Shown here in pieces: positions 1 to 13,200 of a stretch of DNA of 64,000 nucleotides; positions within the stretch are counted from its first letter, which is position 1, and every line of letters begins with the position of its first letter. The stretch covers positions 186,001 through 250,000 of the forward strand of contig JABVXV010000049.1 of assembly GCA_013365325.1 (NCBI GenBank). The letters are read 5' to 3'. Source of the stretch: Dipetalonema caudispina (lineage: Eukaryota > Nematoda > Chromadorea > Rhabditida > Onchocercidae). Both the position numbers and the translations under genes were made by a program. The notes beneath the pieces were generated by a model. That model was not told where the DNA came from. It saw only the letters and a program-made list of their open reading frames with translations, and did not search any database.

Positions 1-2032
1 AATGAAGGGGATGATGATGATGATGATGAACCGCCATCAAATGTTCAGGTAGTGCTTTCATAAGTTTGTCTCTTACCGTTGTATTTTTTCATCTTTTGCT
101 AGAGTGGCAAAAAAGAAACTGCCTGTGAATAGGAATTTGAATAAAAGATAAAACATTAAAATGGAATTTTAGGAAGCAGCGAGAAAGGTTGTAACACAAG
201 CGTTCCGCAAAGGTATCATCGATGCCATTTTGCCTCACGTCATACAGTTGAAATATTACCTGCAAGAGAAGCGTCTACCTGAACTGGAATTGGGAATTAT
301 CAGAGTTCTGAGGTGGTCATTGAGCTTTACAGTTGATTTACACTTCTTAATATTTTTTAGATAGATCTGATATCAAATTTAAAAGTATAACTTGCTATTT
401 TATTGAGATTTATTTTTAGGGAACTGTGTAAAGATCACCGCGAGCAGTTAGATGAATTTTTGGCAAGTGATAAGCAGTTGAAAGCTGAAATAAAGTTTGA
501 TCTTGAGAAACTCGAGGTATGTTTTTTGCAATCTTTTGGTGTTTTTCTCTCTTTGAGATGATCAATTCAAGTAATGTAAAATTGTATGGATATGAAAGGA
601 ACCGTATTGATGTAGAATTGACAGCGGTTGAACAGGACCAACAGACAGGATATCGCAGTTATGTCATTCATTAAACCAAATAGACTACTAAACGTATTGC
701 CGCGTTAGTTAACTGCACACTGAACTCTTAAGATTTTTAACGTTTTCTTCAGTTCTTATTGCATATAACCTAATTAAGGGTCAAGTTTTGCAGTGAAATT
801 CACAGTTACATTGATAAAGTTATATCATATTTAAGGAAAAAGAAAGAAGGCTAAAAGTTCCGAGTAACAATAACATAATTGTGAAAACGCCTGTTCTGTC
901 AAATAAAAGAAAGGTTTCATTTGCTATTGATGACGTGGCATCTTCACCATGTTCAAAGTCTGGGATTCTAAAGCAAAGGTATGAACTGGAAACGATTCCA
1001 CCGACTGAAGTGCAAAGAGCTGGACAAAATGAAGAAGGTAGTTTTAGTCATCGGTTTTTTTTCACTTTTATTAATTTGTACATATTATTTTCGTTCACAT
1101 TGATAAATCATTGCGTAATTTTTTGACCGAGTTTTGTTCATTCAAAAAATTGGGGAAAACGTGTCATTTTATCGATACCATTTAGGCGGCGGTCAGCCAG
1201 TTGGTTCCATTGATGGAAGTGATCGAAAACTGGCGGAAGGACAAACGAAAATTGATGATGACAAAGAAGAGAGTTTTGAGAATGTTGTATGTTTTCATTT
1301 TATTCACTTACTGAATATAAGCAAGGAATAAGTGGATTAGGCATAGAAAATTTTAGGTATCAATTATTTGACTTTTTAGTTTATTTTAAGCTTGCAGTAC
1401 ATATTTCTTTATGCTATCTTAAATCTTTCTTGGCTTTCGGAATGTCTAATTAAGCACATGATTCTTCAAATCTCTATGACCATGATTTTTTTTCACATTC
1501 TGATTATTTACAGCAACCTTCAACAAGTGTAAAAGAAAATTTTATCCCAACTGCGGTTACTATGGTGGTCAAAAAACGAAGCGAAAGAATGCGGTTTCAA
1601 CAGTTAGATGAAGAACGAGAGTTACCGGTGCGAGCGATCTCAACACCAGAGCACAACATCGGCGAGGTTTCTTTTTTTTTTTTATTGATGAGATTTTCAA
1701 TCTATTAGTCAACTGTTATAGATATCCACTGTATGCAAGTCTCATAGCAATGCTATCTTTCAGCTTACATTTGGTCTCGGCGATGAAATGTCAGCAATTG
1801 AAAGTACGCCAACAAGGAAACGTTAGTTTATTGTTATCAACGATTGCTTCGTTAAAATCCAAATTTAATAATTTTTGTCTTGCGTACATAGAAAATTTGG
1901 TTTACTTGGTCTCTTTTGCATATTTTGACCTTTCTGGAAATGATAAAAATACATCTCTTTGAAGGATCAAGACGACAAGCTCGCCAACCCTGTGTGCCAC
2001 CAATTGAAGAAAATGATAACGAAAATGAATGA
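1..2032 (+). CDS. hcp-6: Condensin II complex subunit D3 (NCAPD3/HCP-6), C-terminal part
   Basis: Partial gene entering from the left edge. Exons 1-48, 173-312, 420-516, 836-1037, 1186-1286, 1514-1666, 1764-1821 and 1965-2032 join in phase to the TGA at 2030. The second and third exons carry the family signature of the NCAPD3 C-terminal helical region: VVTQAFRKGIIDAILPHVIQ, then a conserved ELCKDHREQLDEFLASDKQL helix, which in other animals reads close to LRExxxxxRDELKDFFAVDKQLA. After it the tail is low-complexity and charged, with KR-rich and S/T-P sites, as is usual for condensin D3 tails. An Asp run (GAT repeat, bases 19-30) precedes the helical block. Known role: HEAT-repeat subunit of condensin II, loading on mitotic chromosomes and at centromeres. 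The N-terminal HEAT repeats lie outside the window. Assignment rests on this conserved block; the tail itself is not diagnostic. Confidence 0.72.
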
Positions 2033-2051
2033 TCTCTTTTTTAGATTCTGT

Positions 2052-2057
2052 AATAAA
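2052..2057 (+). terminator. Polyadenylation signal of the condensin D3 gene
   Basis: AATAAA begins 19 bases after the TGA stop at 2030-2032. The surrounding 40 bases are repeated imperfectly about 50 bases downstream, where the hexamer has decayed to AATGAA. Confidence 0.6.
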
Positions 2058-2955
2058 GATGAATAACTATTCTACACTTGGATCTCTTTTCCAGATTCTA
2101 TAATGAAACCAATAACTATCCAGCATTAGGGCTTAAATCATTCGATCATTCGCGTAACACTGCCATATATTCTTGGTGATCTCGAATTAATGTTTTTTAC
2201 TGTCTCTTAATACAATTTTCATAATGCAATTGTCCGTATAAAACTCATTTTTTCGGTTGGAATTTGTCGTAGTTTAATCTTAATGGTGAGAAGTTGTTTT
2301 AGTTTCAGATTTGGGATCTATTTAAGTGCATACGATGTTTTTGAGAAGGTATGCACTCAGATCCTGCTGACTTTTTCTGTTTTGGAAATATGAGTTCTTG
2401 CGTTAAATCACTATCGATTTCGCAATCATATCGATGTATTTTCCTTATAATTAAACTGCAAGAATAGCAAAATACAATGTTCGTAGTTAAAAATGTACCA
2501 CAAAACTGCCTTCCTTTTAGATTGCTTAGAATATTAGCATTCGCTACTGTTATTAATCAGAATATATTGGATCGTGGTCTCTCTGGCAAATACTAATTTA
2601 TTCGTCAAGTGCTACGAAGATGTTGTACATAATATATTTTTGAGGCCAAAATTATACTAAATAGGTTCCAGTTAAAACACACATCGCTTTTACCCTTTTA
2701 TATTGCTGCTTACTGATAATATTTCTTCTCTCTCTATCTTGTCTGCATTTTTTAAAAACAAAATTTTGCCTTATGAGTAAAGATAAATGTTAAGTACTGA
2801 TCAACTTTTAGCGTTTTAAAATTGGAACTGGATTGAGTCACTTTTAAATTTTCTGTAGTATCATCATAGTTCATTGCTGCAGATTGGGAGAGAAAAGAGT
2901 TGGAGGTTAGGTGCTTCAAATTGGTAGGTAGGAAGAGCTGTTTTTTATAGATCAG
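2058..2955. other. Intergenic, no gene seen
   Basis: AT-rich spacer between the 3' ends of two convergent genes. No exon with paired splice sites was found on either strand. It contains the second half of the short tandem duplication (about 2081-2122). Confidence 0.5.
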
Positions 2956-5705
2956 TTACCACATCGTAGTCTGTCCATTCATCCATTGCAGATAACCGTC
3001 AATATCATCTCTGCCTAATAAAATATTCCTGGAGGATTGGCCGCTGTTATTTAATGGACTGCTCGTATTTTGTTTTGTTTCCATTCCCTGAAATTATCGT
3101 ATCGTAATTGTTTTAGGAATTCTTAAATTTATGCAGATTAAGTTGTAACAATGCAGATTAAACAGGAAATTGAGCTGAAAATACCTCATTTAATGCTTTG
3201 ATGCCAGAAATATCGGTGAAACTGCCATTATCTGAAAAGACATTTCATTGGAATCAAAAAATGATATGGTGGTAATGTTAACTTTTCCTAAATTTATTTT
3301 TAATTTCCTATGATAACAGTTGAAATTTCTACCTGAACTTGTCCCTTATTTCCAGTTCGGATATATATTGATGATATGATATTCAAGAGAAAATGATACT
3401 TCAACAAATATTTAAGGTTTTTACTTTAAAGATTGAAACTTTACTGTTGTGAGGAGGAGAAGTAAAGAGGAGGTCTTCATCAGTTGTTGTTGATAAAACA
3501 TCAGTCGATAACATGTTTGTACGTGGGATTAATTTCAATTTTGTGCCTTGAAATTCTGCTAGATTTATTGTTCGACCTGGATTTAATTATTTATAAAAAA
3601 AAAAAGGTTTGAAAATGAGTTCGAATGATAATTTCATGGCTGTGAAAAACATTATTTTATTTCTTATTTGTGTATAATGAAATGAATGTTAAGTGTATTT
3701 TACGTCTGTTTCAAATCTAGTCTACTACTCTTATGATTGCAAAATTGCACATATGATATTTGAATACCATAAAATAACTACTCTATATGTTGATAAAACA
3801 TACCATCAGGAAATTGAATAGCATTGAATCCATTCAAAAATAAAGTAAAATATATGTTGTTCAAGTGGTCAATATGATCTTCCAAAAGCATTCTTAGCTG
3901 CTGCAAGTTGGTTTTAATCAGATTTCTAAATTTTCCTCTTATAGATTAAATGTATTAATAAAATTTCCGGAACATTTTAATCGTCATTTTCAGATACATA
4001 GAGAATACGATTCGCTTCCAGAAGATTTAAGACAATTGTTTAAGATAATTTAACCTGTTGATTTCTTTATTTCCCACTTTAATGTACTACTAAAGCATTC
4101 TTCAAATTATGAAAAATAACAAGCACAAGAAAAGAAAACTATCATAATTGAGGAAAATACGGAGGATAGGTTAAATGAACATTGATTTACCTTAAATCGA
4201 ATTTGATACCTTTGATTTTCACGCATTAATGTCGAATTACTCATTGTTAATTGGCACATGAGCTTTTCATAATATTGCTGGACGTGATCTAATTCGCAAA
4301 AGTCACTTTTCTGAATTATTTCTTCATTCTACTATTAAAAATTGTGAATTATTACTTAAATTATTGTTATCATTATATATCTGAACTATTATTTTTTTTA
4401 TTGTTAATTATTACTATTATTAATATTAATTATTATTAGTATTATTTAGCAAAAAATTTTACTTAATGTTTCGAAAATTATTTCAGGAAGTAAGATAATA
4501 TGTGATGAATAAATATTGCATAAAATGTGTTAGAGTTTTGAGATATTTGATCATCACTTTAACATTCAACAACTTTCTTTAAATATTCCTTTCAAAATAA
4601 CATAAAGGAAGTTAGTTTGGAAATTTAACAAAATCATTTGTCACTATTAGAAAAAATGTTAACCGTTACTAATCGATGATCCACTTCAACCATAAATTCA
4701 TTCTGTTTTTGTTCATTACTCGAGAAGTAATGCTTTGTTGAGCTTCTGTAACTACTGCAACCATCCTATAATATGATTAAACTTGCACAGTTACTTAACC
4801 GTTTCATTTCATGGAGTGATGCAAAGATTCATTTAAATACGATACTCTTATTATAGGATGATTGTAGTGGTTACCTAAAAAAAAAAAAAAAAAAGTAGTT
4901 GCCAAAAATTTTTCAAATATTTTTGTTATTTATGGATTTCTTTCATCTGTTCATCTCTGTAGGGAATTTTGTCTACGTGTAGAAAAATTACATTCCAATA
5001 TTAGTATAATCTTGTACTACTTTGATACGATGTATTATCATCAATTTTTTTGACAAATAATGGATTATAGTTTGGAGAAGTGTATCGTTTAAAGATCACA
5101 ACAGATCATTTTGTCAAATAGTTGTCAACCTGATACATCTTGACCAAAACAGATGGTTGATTCTTATGAATATTTCTTGCTATTCCGGATGATTCTTGAA
5201 CTGATGTTCCCATTTTATCTTCCTTAAAACGTAATGATAATGGTATGTAGTTGCAGAATTGTGTTGATTTCAGTTTACTAGAAGAACGACATTTCGGATC
5301 CGAAAATAAGGGAGCGCCACATAATACTGCAAGTATATTTTTATATTTCACATTTTGGTTCAATAGCAGTTTGGAATTTATATTTTGTATTTTCTAGTTT
5401 AGGAATATGAATTGAAAGTAGAAGAAGTGCTTCATGTTAATTCAATCCTTTCTTTTGAGTGAATTTAGAATTGTTGGAGTTATTACGATATTAGGTAGAG
5501 ACAAGATAAATGTTACAATCTTTGAAATAAACAAAATTTAATATTTACTTTCAATTTGACATTTTGTTTTAAAGAAGTCTGCTATCTCGTCCTGACATTA
5601 AAAAATGAAAATTGATAAAAAAAACTTACGGGTACGTACGAATGAAGTAGCAGCAGGTGGCTTCCCGTACGCATAATCATCGCTCATAACCACTGTATTT
5701 CGCAT
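2956..5705 (-). CDS. Orphan multi-exon protein of about 226 residues, function unknown
   Basis: Exons in transcript order: 5705-5630, 5326-5130, 3900-3804, 3576-3445, 3231-3185 and 3087-2956, with stop TAA at 2956. Every junction is consistent in phase (1, 0, 1, 1, 0). Start ATG 5705 lies four bases after a TTAATTTCAG acceptor, as expected for a spliced-leader site. The product begins MRNTVVMSDDYAYGKPPA, has a short leucine-rich helix around residues 92-123 (QLRMLLEDHIDHLNNIYF), then Ser/Thr/Asn-rich polar sequence, and ends WMNGQTTMW. No signal peptide, membrane segment or known domain is recognised. The weakest join is exon 2 to exon 3: without the donor at 5129, exon 2 runs on to a TGA at 5106, so this could be two transcripts (5106-5705 and 2956-3900). 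An extra exon near 4700-4745 is also possible. I do not recognise the family. Confidence 0.5.
4738..4876. repeat. Short imperfect inverted repeat
   Basis: About 30 bases at 4738-4775 (including CAACCATCCTATAAT) recur as the reverse complement at about 4850-4876 (ATTATAGGATGATTGTAG), separated by about 75 bases. It lies within the largest intron of the orphan gene. It could be a small foldback element or an RNA hairpin; no target-site duplication was identified. Confidence 0.4.
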
Positions 5706-8700
5706 TTTCTGAAATTAATTAGCCTTGCCGATAATTTCATATATCTCTTCAGAAATAATCTAACAAAAATTCATTTTGGCATTTTCCAAAATATACCATT
5801 CTTTGAGAATCAGAAATTAAACATGAAGCGGCAACTGACTATACCTCAAGAAAATTTTTTAAAAAACTAATAAGCCTTACTGAATTTAAAAAAAAAAAAA
5901 TCATTGATATTTCTGTTAGAAAAGTATTACTTAAATGTTTGAGTATAAAAAATTAAATTTATGGAACAACTTTTGATATATTTCCCTGTTTACATATGCA
6001 TGCATAATTTTTCCAATTTTTGTTCTACGCAAGGAAAAAAGACCAAATTTCCTGCAATATATATTGTATGTGCTTGAAAAAATTTTCGCTATTTCACCAA
6101 TTTTAATTTTTAATTCAAAAATTCACCATTAAATTATACGGAAAGAAGAGAAGGATGGATAATTGAAATTAAGCAGTATCAAAGAATTCAATCATTTTTA
6201 TCGTTAAAAAAAACAAAACTTTTACCGAATGTCAATACTAATGCCAGCCGGCTTTACAATTTAATGATTTGTCAAAATTTCAATATTCATTTTAATTAAA
6301 TTATGATTTGAGTACTTGATCTTACGCATCCAACAATTGAAGGTTAAAGTAACACACGGAAAATGAAAAGGAAAATTGCATATTTAGTGAGCGAATGTTA
6401 AAAATAATAAATCGGATTAAAAGATGGAATTGGAATTTGGAATTCGGACTTGGTGAATTAGGAAATGAAAACTTAGAAGTTTCAATTCTCGGTGATATCT
6501 TTTGTTCATGGAAAATTTTTCTCAAAAAATGAGAAATAAAAATAGCAAAAAAAAGTGAGAATTTGAAAAATACAAAAAAGAACTAATTAAATTTCCTTTC
6601 TAATTTATACTGTAATCCAGGGAATTTCTATGGTTGGGCTGTTCGACTTCGACTCAGTAAAATTTTAAAAAAAAAGAAAAAATTCATCGGTATTGAATAG
6701 CACTGAAATCCCAGTGGATTTTTGAAAATGTTCGAAAAGATGAAGAATGTATGAAATTGGGTATACCATTCATTCATCATTTAAATATTTCCGAGAATTT
6801 TGACCTATACACTTTTTTGTTGAAAAATGAGTTGGTGGGAGTAATTGATATGGTCACAATGGCAATCACAACGAACTTGTTGATATAAAAACTTTTTGGT
6901 TTATTGGGATTTAAAAAAAAAAAATGGTTAGTAAATGTGTCCGAAAGAACGAAATGCTTGTCATTTTCGACAGCTCTTTTTGAAGTGTATCTCAAATTCT
7001 TTCTTATTAACATCAACAGAAAACATTTTCCAATGAAATCTGGTAAGAAGAATCATAGGCACTTTTCGTACTCTAAAAGTCCTAAATAAAAGCCTAGCAA
7101 GACAATGTTTGGATATGAGGAAAACTAAAGAAGTCTAAGATTCATCATTGCTTCCAATGTTTTCCGAAAAACTGCCCCTTATTCCCAATCCTTTTACATT
7201 TTCCCTTGTTATTTTCATGAAAAAAAATAAATAAATTGCACTCTCGGGAAATGCTATCTATTCCCGGCAAAATTCCGAACATTTTGTTTACCTTCTGAAT
7301 TTTTATCTTCAACAGCAATAAATATTGAACAAAATTTTACGTAAAATTTAACTAGTGGAAAATTTGCATGAAAATATTGAATTTATATTAAAGCTTAACA
7401 AAAATACGCTGATGAGAAATCAAAAATCAATAAATGAAGCTCATTGTGAGATTTCGATAAATTTAATAATGAACAAGCAAATCATCCCCTTTTTCCCGCT
7501 TTCCGAGTGAGGAAAAAAATCATTGAAGATGCTTTGGCTATGTTGAGAGGTCATTCATCCAGAATCATGATTATTTAAATCCTTGATATCTTCCTTTAAA
7601 ACGTATAAGTAAGTATACGTAAGATACCATTTAGTACCCATCTTCCGAGAAAGGCAATGAATAATAGTAATTGCTTTAATCTATCTACGAGCTAAATTTG
7701 TTATGACCTTTGATACATGTAAAAATATTATCTGACAGTTTAGTTAAACAATTTGTTCTTCCAAATAACATTGTCGGATCTGAGGTCAGAATTTGATATT
7801 CAGTCAGTGATATAAAGATAATATTTTGGGTTAGGATGGGTAAGGTAAGTTTTAGTCATAAAAAGAGTCGTTAAAAGCAGTGTAAAGCATTGATTGAGGC
7901 AGTTGTAACTTAATGGAAATAAAACTTAATTTAATGGAAGTTGGACTTAAAATGACATGGAATTTAATTTATTTTTGGTGTACGAAGGCAAATTTACAAG
8001 CTAAGCTTTTCTTGAGCTTGTTAAAAAAAATGACAAAAAAAAAAACAAAACAAAAAAAGGAAAAAAAGAACGAAGTGTGAAACAGAAGCTTCTTTCATGA
8101 TTGAAACAGAAAATGAAAAAGTAATAGGATGGGTAGTGCAGAAATAATTATACTTTTCGATCATGAAATTCAAATGATTAAAATTAGCCCTAAGCATGTC
8201 TGTTGAGATCATAATAATCGTCAGAATTTATATTAACTAAATCTAACTTTATTTATTCTGTATTATAGAAATTCTTGCTTCAAAATTTCTACAAACTTCT
8301 AGAAACCATTTTCTACATTTCAACTGGTTATAGGAACATTTTCGTGATCGTAATATTTGAAGAAGATATAATCGATTGATGAGAGATTTGATGAATATGA
8401 TGGATAAGGGGATAAGGTGAAATTTTTTTTTGCGTATTGAAATGTTGGTTGTTGATTGGTATGTGATCGGGTGAAAGAAGTATACCATTTCCGATAAATT
8501 TTGCAAATTGGTGATTTTACAGTTTTTTCTTCACATGTAATGGTTTCTTCAGGATTTAAAAAGCCATCGTGATAGCCAATTATCAAACAATGACCATTTT
8601 TTCGCGCAACAGAATTTCGCGAAATCATTTTAACCTTCTTCTTCATGTTTAATCATTGAGATGACCAATTGTATATAATTCAAATTTAGTCGCAATCTGA

Positions 8701-11700
8701 ACAATAAATAATTTAAATACGAGAATACAACACTCCAAAACGACAATTTTCTTAATTATGAATCGATTCAAGAAACTCCCATCAATTGAATCATTCAAAT
8801 TTCTTTAAATATCGGATAATTGTAAAATCTCCCATATTGAATTCATTAATAAATTCTCGTGTAACTTTGAGAGTATCAACTTCAACGACTTTTCTCAGTT
8901 AGTTGTCGTCAACTTCCGATGGTCATTCAATATCTTTCTCATTCTTAAAGTTACTTCTGAAAACTTCTTGAATCAACCAACTTTACATTCATCAGCAATT
9001 TTCCGGTTCAATACATTTGTTGATATTCAGATCAATTTGAACTCAAAAAGAAAAATCACTCGACTTTGATCTTTAACTTAGTTTTATATAAATATGATAT
9101 AGAGCGGGATGTGAAAATTATATTTATATATTATAAAGCCAAATCCATTTTAGAATATATCTAAAGAAGTTTAACAGAACACTTTTTGCATCACTGTGAT
9201 ACTCAAATCATGTTATCAGACTGGAATTTATTATCATCTTGATTCAAAGATCGTTATAAACGATTCATAACAACAATAATTTACAAAAAAAAAAAATTCG
9301 AATTAAAATTTGTTTATTCTTATAATTAAGCCTTTCATTCATAGTTATATGATCACTTTAATAAATCAACAGCTTAAAATTATCCTTTTCTTAATAAACT
9401 TTTAAATTCAATGCCATTTCTGCAGTTTTGTTCCTAATTTTATTGAAATAACTGAATTACTGAATGTTTTGGTTGTTTTTTTTTTTTACTTTTTCATCTG
9501 ATTAATTCATAAAATTATATGATCATTTTTGCACTTCGTTTCATTGCAATAAAATGAGTGATTAGAATTTATTAAGAAAATTTCAGCATTATTAAGATTG
9601 CTTTATGAATAGAGAATTGTGTAATAAAAATGAAGTAGGATAAATTGAAGTAATGGTCAACAATTAATTTAAGAAAGAAGAAATTATAGATCACTAGTCA
9701 GATAAGCTTCAATCTGTTGATGTTATCCGATATTACAATTACAATATGAATTGAAGCTCTTCTGGTTTTATTCATAAAGCCTATCTAAGTTTATTTCTTT
9801 AGGCCTTTAACTTAATTCATCGAAGCTTAAAATATTCTATAATATGCACAAATATAACTTAGAATAAAGATGAAGTGGTCAATTTTGAGAAAAAAAAAAT
9901 GAATAAAACTTTTAGTGAAAGTTAGCATTTACTATCGATCATTAATACTTTTTTTTTTTTTTTTAAATGATAAACGTAATGAAACTTTAGTCCATTATGC
10001 TAAAGAAATATGCAAAACGGAAATTCATCGATAATTGGACAAGAATATTATTGTTCAAATGGAGAAAGAAATAGAGAACGAAAAAAAAAAAAGCATGACA
10101 AATCCGAAAAATGAATGCAACGAAATGCATTTAGCCTTTTATAGTAAAAGTCAAAAAGCAAACATTAGTTAATTTAGCTAACGGAAGAAGCCAATTCTTC
10201 TTTTTTCCACTAAAAATGATGTTTTGATCAAAGGATAAGCGAAAAGAAGAAAAATGGCAAAGAATAATGAAGCGAAAGGAAAAGACAGATGGGTATAATG
10301 TTTTGAATTGAGCTAAAGAAATAAGTCAAATCCATAGCTTACATATTGAAAAAGGTCATGAATTGAAGAGAGTGAAATTTTTGGAAATTGATATTTTTAG
10401 AATTCCTCACAATTTTACAGCAATACTGGCGAATATATAAGTAGGCATTTATTCCTGAATAAACATTTTATTCATTGATCATTAGATTATATGTAAATGG
10501 ATAGTAGAAGTTTTCTGTTGATATGCTCTCTCCTGCTGATACATTCAACAATGTCGTGTTGTAATACCCGACGATTATGCTGATACCTTACGTTGCATAA
10601 GACATAAATGTTTTCTGCGATGATATAATTGCTTACTCTTTGTGGCATTTAATTGAATCACTCTCATAATTTCTTCCAAATATTTACCTGTGTTATTTTC
10701 TTTTGTGCATATTTTAAATTAATCAAATTATTAAGAGAAATCTTTTATTCAACTATAATGGATGAATTGGATAATGCTTTAAGGTGTTGCTATTTCATGC
10801 GTTTTGGTAATTGCAATACTAAGAATTAAATTTTATTACCTGAAATGATTTATCAATCGATAGAAGAAATATTATAATATATACTGGGAAAATGCAACGA
10901 TATGGAAATCAATAATTCTGTTGTAGACATATGAGGTTGTAGTAGTTTTTATTTGAATCAAAGAAGCAGTTGAAAGGAGTTAAATGACATGAAAGGAAAT
11001 TGAGAAGTGATCCTGATCGGAATGACTGAAATCTGGATTTTAGAGAGTTTTGCATGGGATGAATGAGTAGCATCAAAGTTATGTTTTAGGATCATTCCTT
11101 TACAAATCATTTTGTAGAAACAGACCGGCTGATTTCTGATACTAAAAAGATAGTTGTACTAAATTTATAAGGTATAATTTTTAGTTTTTTTTTTTTATTT
11201 AAATAATCTATGTCTTGTTAAGTCTATACATTACATAGCATTTCATACTTGATTGTGTTACTCCAAATCTATTTAAAAATTATTGCAAGCTGTCATTGAA
11301 ATTAAAAATGTTAGTTATTCATTTAAGATTCATTTATTACTAAAGCTTATACAGTTTTGCATATTTTACCATAATTATTCGTTGTTAAGTTTAAGTATAA
11401 CATAGATTTTTCATGAATATACTTAATTAGTCAAATATGTGATTGAATTCTTTCTTAGAAATAATAAAACTCATAAAAACTAAACTTATTCCCATGGATT
11501 TTACTTATTTTATTCGACACATTTAAACTTTCGAAACATTTTTATACTCGTATGCTTATAATTTTATTTAATCAAAAGAAAATGATTTTTAAGATCTGTT
11601 CCTAATCCCATGTAAGATAAATTCAATCAAGCAATGAATAGTCTTAATTTGTACGAACAAATTTAACTTTTAGGCATGTTCCATCAAATTTCAGTATCAA

Positions 11701-11874
11701 AACCATTCATTATTAAGCGGTTATTGTGTATTGACGATATCCAGGACTATTTCCAAAATATAAATTCGATTTATCGAGCTGTAAATTGCCATTTTATTGA
11801 ACTTCTGCATTAAAGTAAACAACTAGAATATTACGTAGAAGAAATTGGTGATATCTTCGGTTGATTCCATGCTG
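5706..11874. other. Long AT-rich spacer, essentially featureless
   Basis: Six kilobases of very AT-rich DNA with many A and T homopolymers. Both strands were read for exons with acceptor, open frame and donor in register. Apart from the doubtful ORF at 8320-8646 (minus), none was convincing. A 26-base segment around 6222-6247 on the minus strand has usable splice signals but no supporting context. Confidence 0.45.
8320..8646 (-). CDS. Doubtful single-exon ORF, 108 residues, unknown
   Basis: Uninterrupted frame from ATG 8646 to the stop at 8320, starting MKKKVKMISRNSVARKNGH. A good TTATTGTTCAG acceptor lies about 60 bases upstream and could serve as a spliced-leader site. The product is basic and Tyr/Ser-rich with scattered cysteines and no recognised motif or membrane segment. 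Open frames of this length occur by chance in 64 kb of DNA, so it may not be a gene. Confidence 0.25.
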   Translation of the reverse strand: MKKKVKMISRNSVARKNGHCLIIGYHDGFLNPEETITCEEKTVKSPICKIYRKWYTSFTRSHTNQQPTFQYAKKNFTLSPYPSYSSNLSSIDYIFFKYYDHENVPITS

Positions 11875-13200
11875 TTATATAAATAAAATGATCAAAATCA
11901 TCATAGCATGCGATAAAACAAGCAGCCAACAAAACACCTGCAATTGATCTGACTATAGTTTTTATCAAATTTCTTGAATTAAAAAAAAATTTAATTATCA
12001 GTGAAATTTGATATTTCTTGGAAATTAATGATTAATAAAAGTGTGATTTTATTTTGACACTAATGTTCATTTAATTGCATAAGTGAAAAAAAAAAACTTT
12101 TGGAAAAGTTTCAAATTGCACAGAAATTAAAGGTTCGTCATCAATAAGGTACATTTTATGATAATATATCTATTTTAAATTTCTATGAAATTCCTCATAA
12201 ATAACTACAGGAAAATATTAAAAGCTAATTACTATGTTATAATGAAATTAACTTTGTGAAACACTTAAATAGTTTAAACTTTAGAGTTAATTGCTGTGAT
12301 AAACTTAAGTTTAAATATTGATCAAGAATAGATTTAAAATCAGAAAAACGATTTACAGCAGTGATAACAAAACGTGGATGAAGGATACTATTTTCAGCAT
12401 GTGCTGCTAGTTTACTATTCCAAGTTTCTAAAGCGGCAGCGACAATTGCCATTAATGCGCAAAATCCATAAATGATTAGTAACTGAAATTATTATCAAAT
12501 GAATAATGAAAAATGAAGATATTGCTAAAGAATTAACAATTTAAAGAATTAACTAATTTTCATTTATTGATATTTTATCGATGAATTTATGGATTAAAAT
12601 TGAAATAGAAAAAGGGAAATGCAAAATTTAACTAGTACCTTAAATTTACCATATTCTTGGAATACATTTGTTCCACTTAATTGTGCAAATGAACTAATTA
12701 AATTAACTATCCAGATAAGACATAAGCATGCAACAATTAACGTTTGCCATCCGTAACCGTTGTAACCAAGTTGAATGTATACGTCACCGTTATTCCAAAT
12801 AAATGTACTAACGAATAAAGCGATGAATGAAAAACTCTGAATTAATCTGTGATTTAGTTAATTGAATTTTATATTGATACAGTATTTCATTTCAATCCTA
12901 TTTTTGCTAGGATATTTTTTGCTTTAATTAGACAGCAATAATATATTGGGAAAATACAATAATTTCAGAGTGTATTGATAGTATCAGAGAGATGTAATAA
13001 TCATTATTGCTTATTTCTTCTAAATTCAGCTTGCAAATATTTTATCCTATGATACTGTTACTTCTGAATCACGACGATAAAGTGTACAAACCAAGATTTT
13101 TTTAAGTAAAACCCTAAATTCTCAAAAAAAAAAAAGAAATGAATACCAATTGTGTGACAATTACGATTGTGTAACCTTTCTTGATTATATTCCGACTCAT
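11875..13200 (-). CDS. Small tetraspan membrane protein, 146 residues
   Basis: Four exons in transcript order: 13200-13147, 12836-12639, 12482-12357 and 11937-11875, all joined at phase 0 and ending TAA at 11875-11877. The protein starts MSRNIIKKGYTIVIV and has four hydrophobic segments, at about residues 10-33, 49-72, 85-100 and 127-146. The first loop is polar (WNNGDVYIQLGYNGYGWQ). The last segment (VFCWLLVLSHAMMILIILFI) runs directly to the stop, so there is no cytoplasmic tail. This is the size and topology of small MARVEL/claudin-like nematode membrane proteins. I see no claudin W-GLW-C-C signature, so no family is assigned. The agreement of four exons, phases and a regular four-pass plot makes the model itself convincing. 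Role unknown; plasma or internal membrane location is inferred. Confidence 0.72.

Noticed and set aside
3612..3680. Short plus-strand ORF MSSNDNFMAVKNIILF ending in TAA
   Set aside because: It lies inside an intron of the better supported minus-strand gene, is only 20 codons, and has no splice context.
3992..4054. Plus-strand acceptor followed by IHREYDSLPEDLRQLFKII and a stop
   Set aside because: It looks like a terminal exon, but no upstream plus-strand exon could be found and it overlaps an intron of the minus-strand gene. Not listed as a gene.
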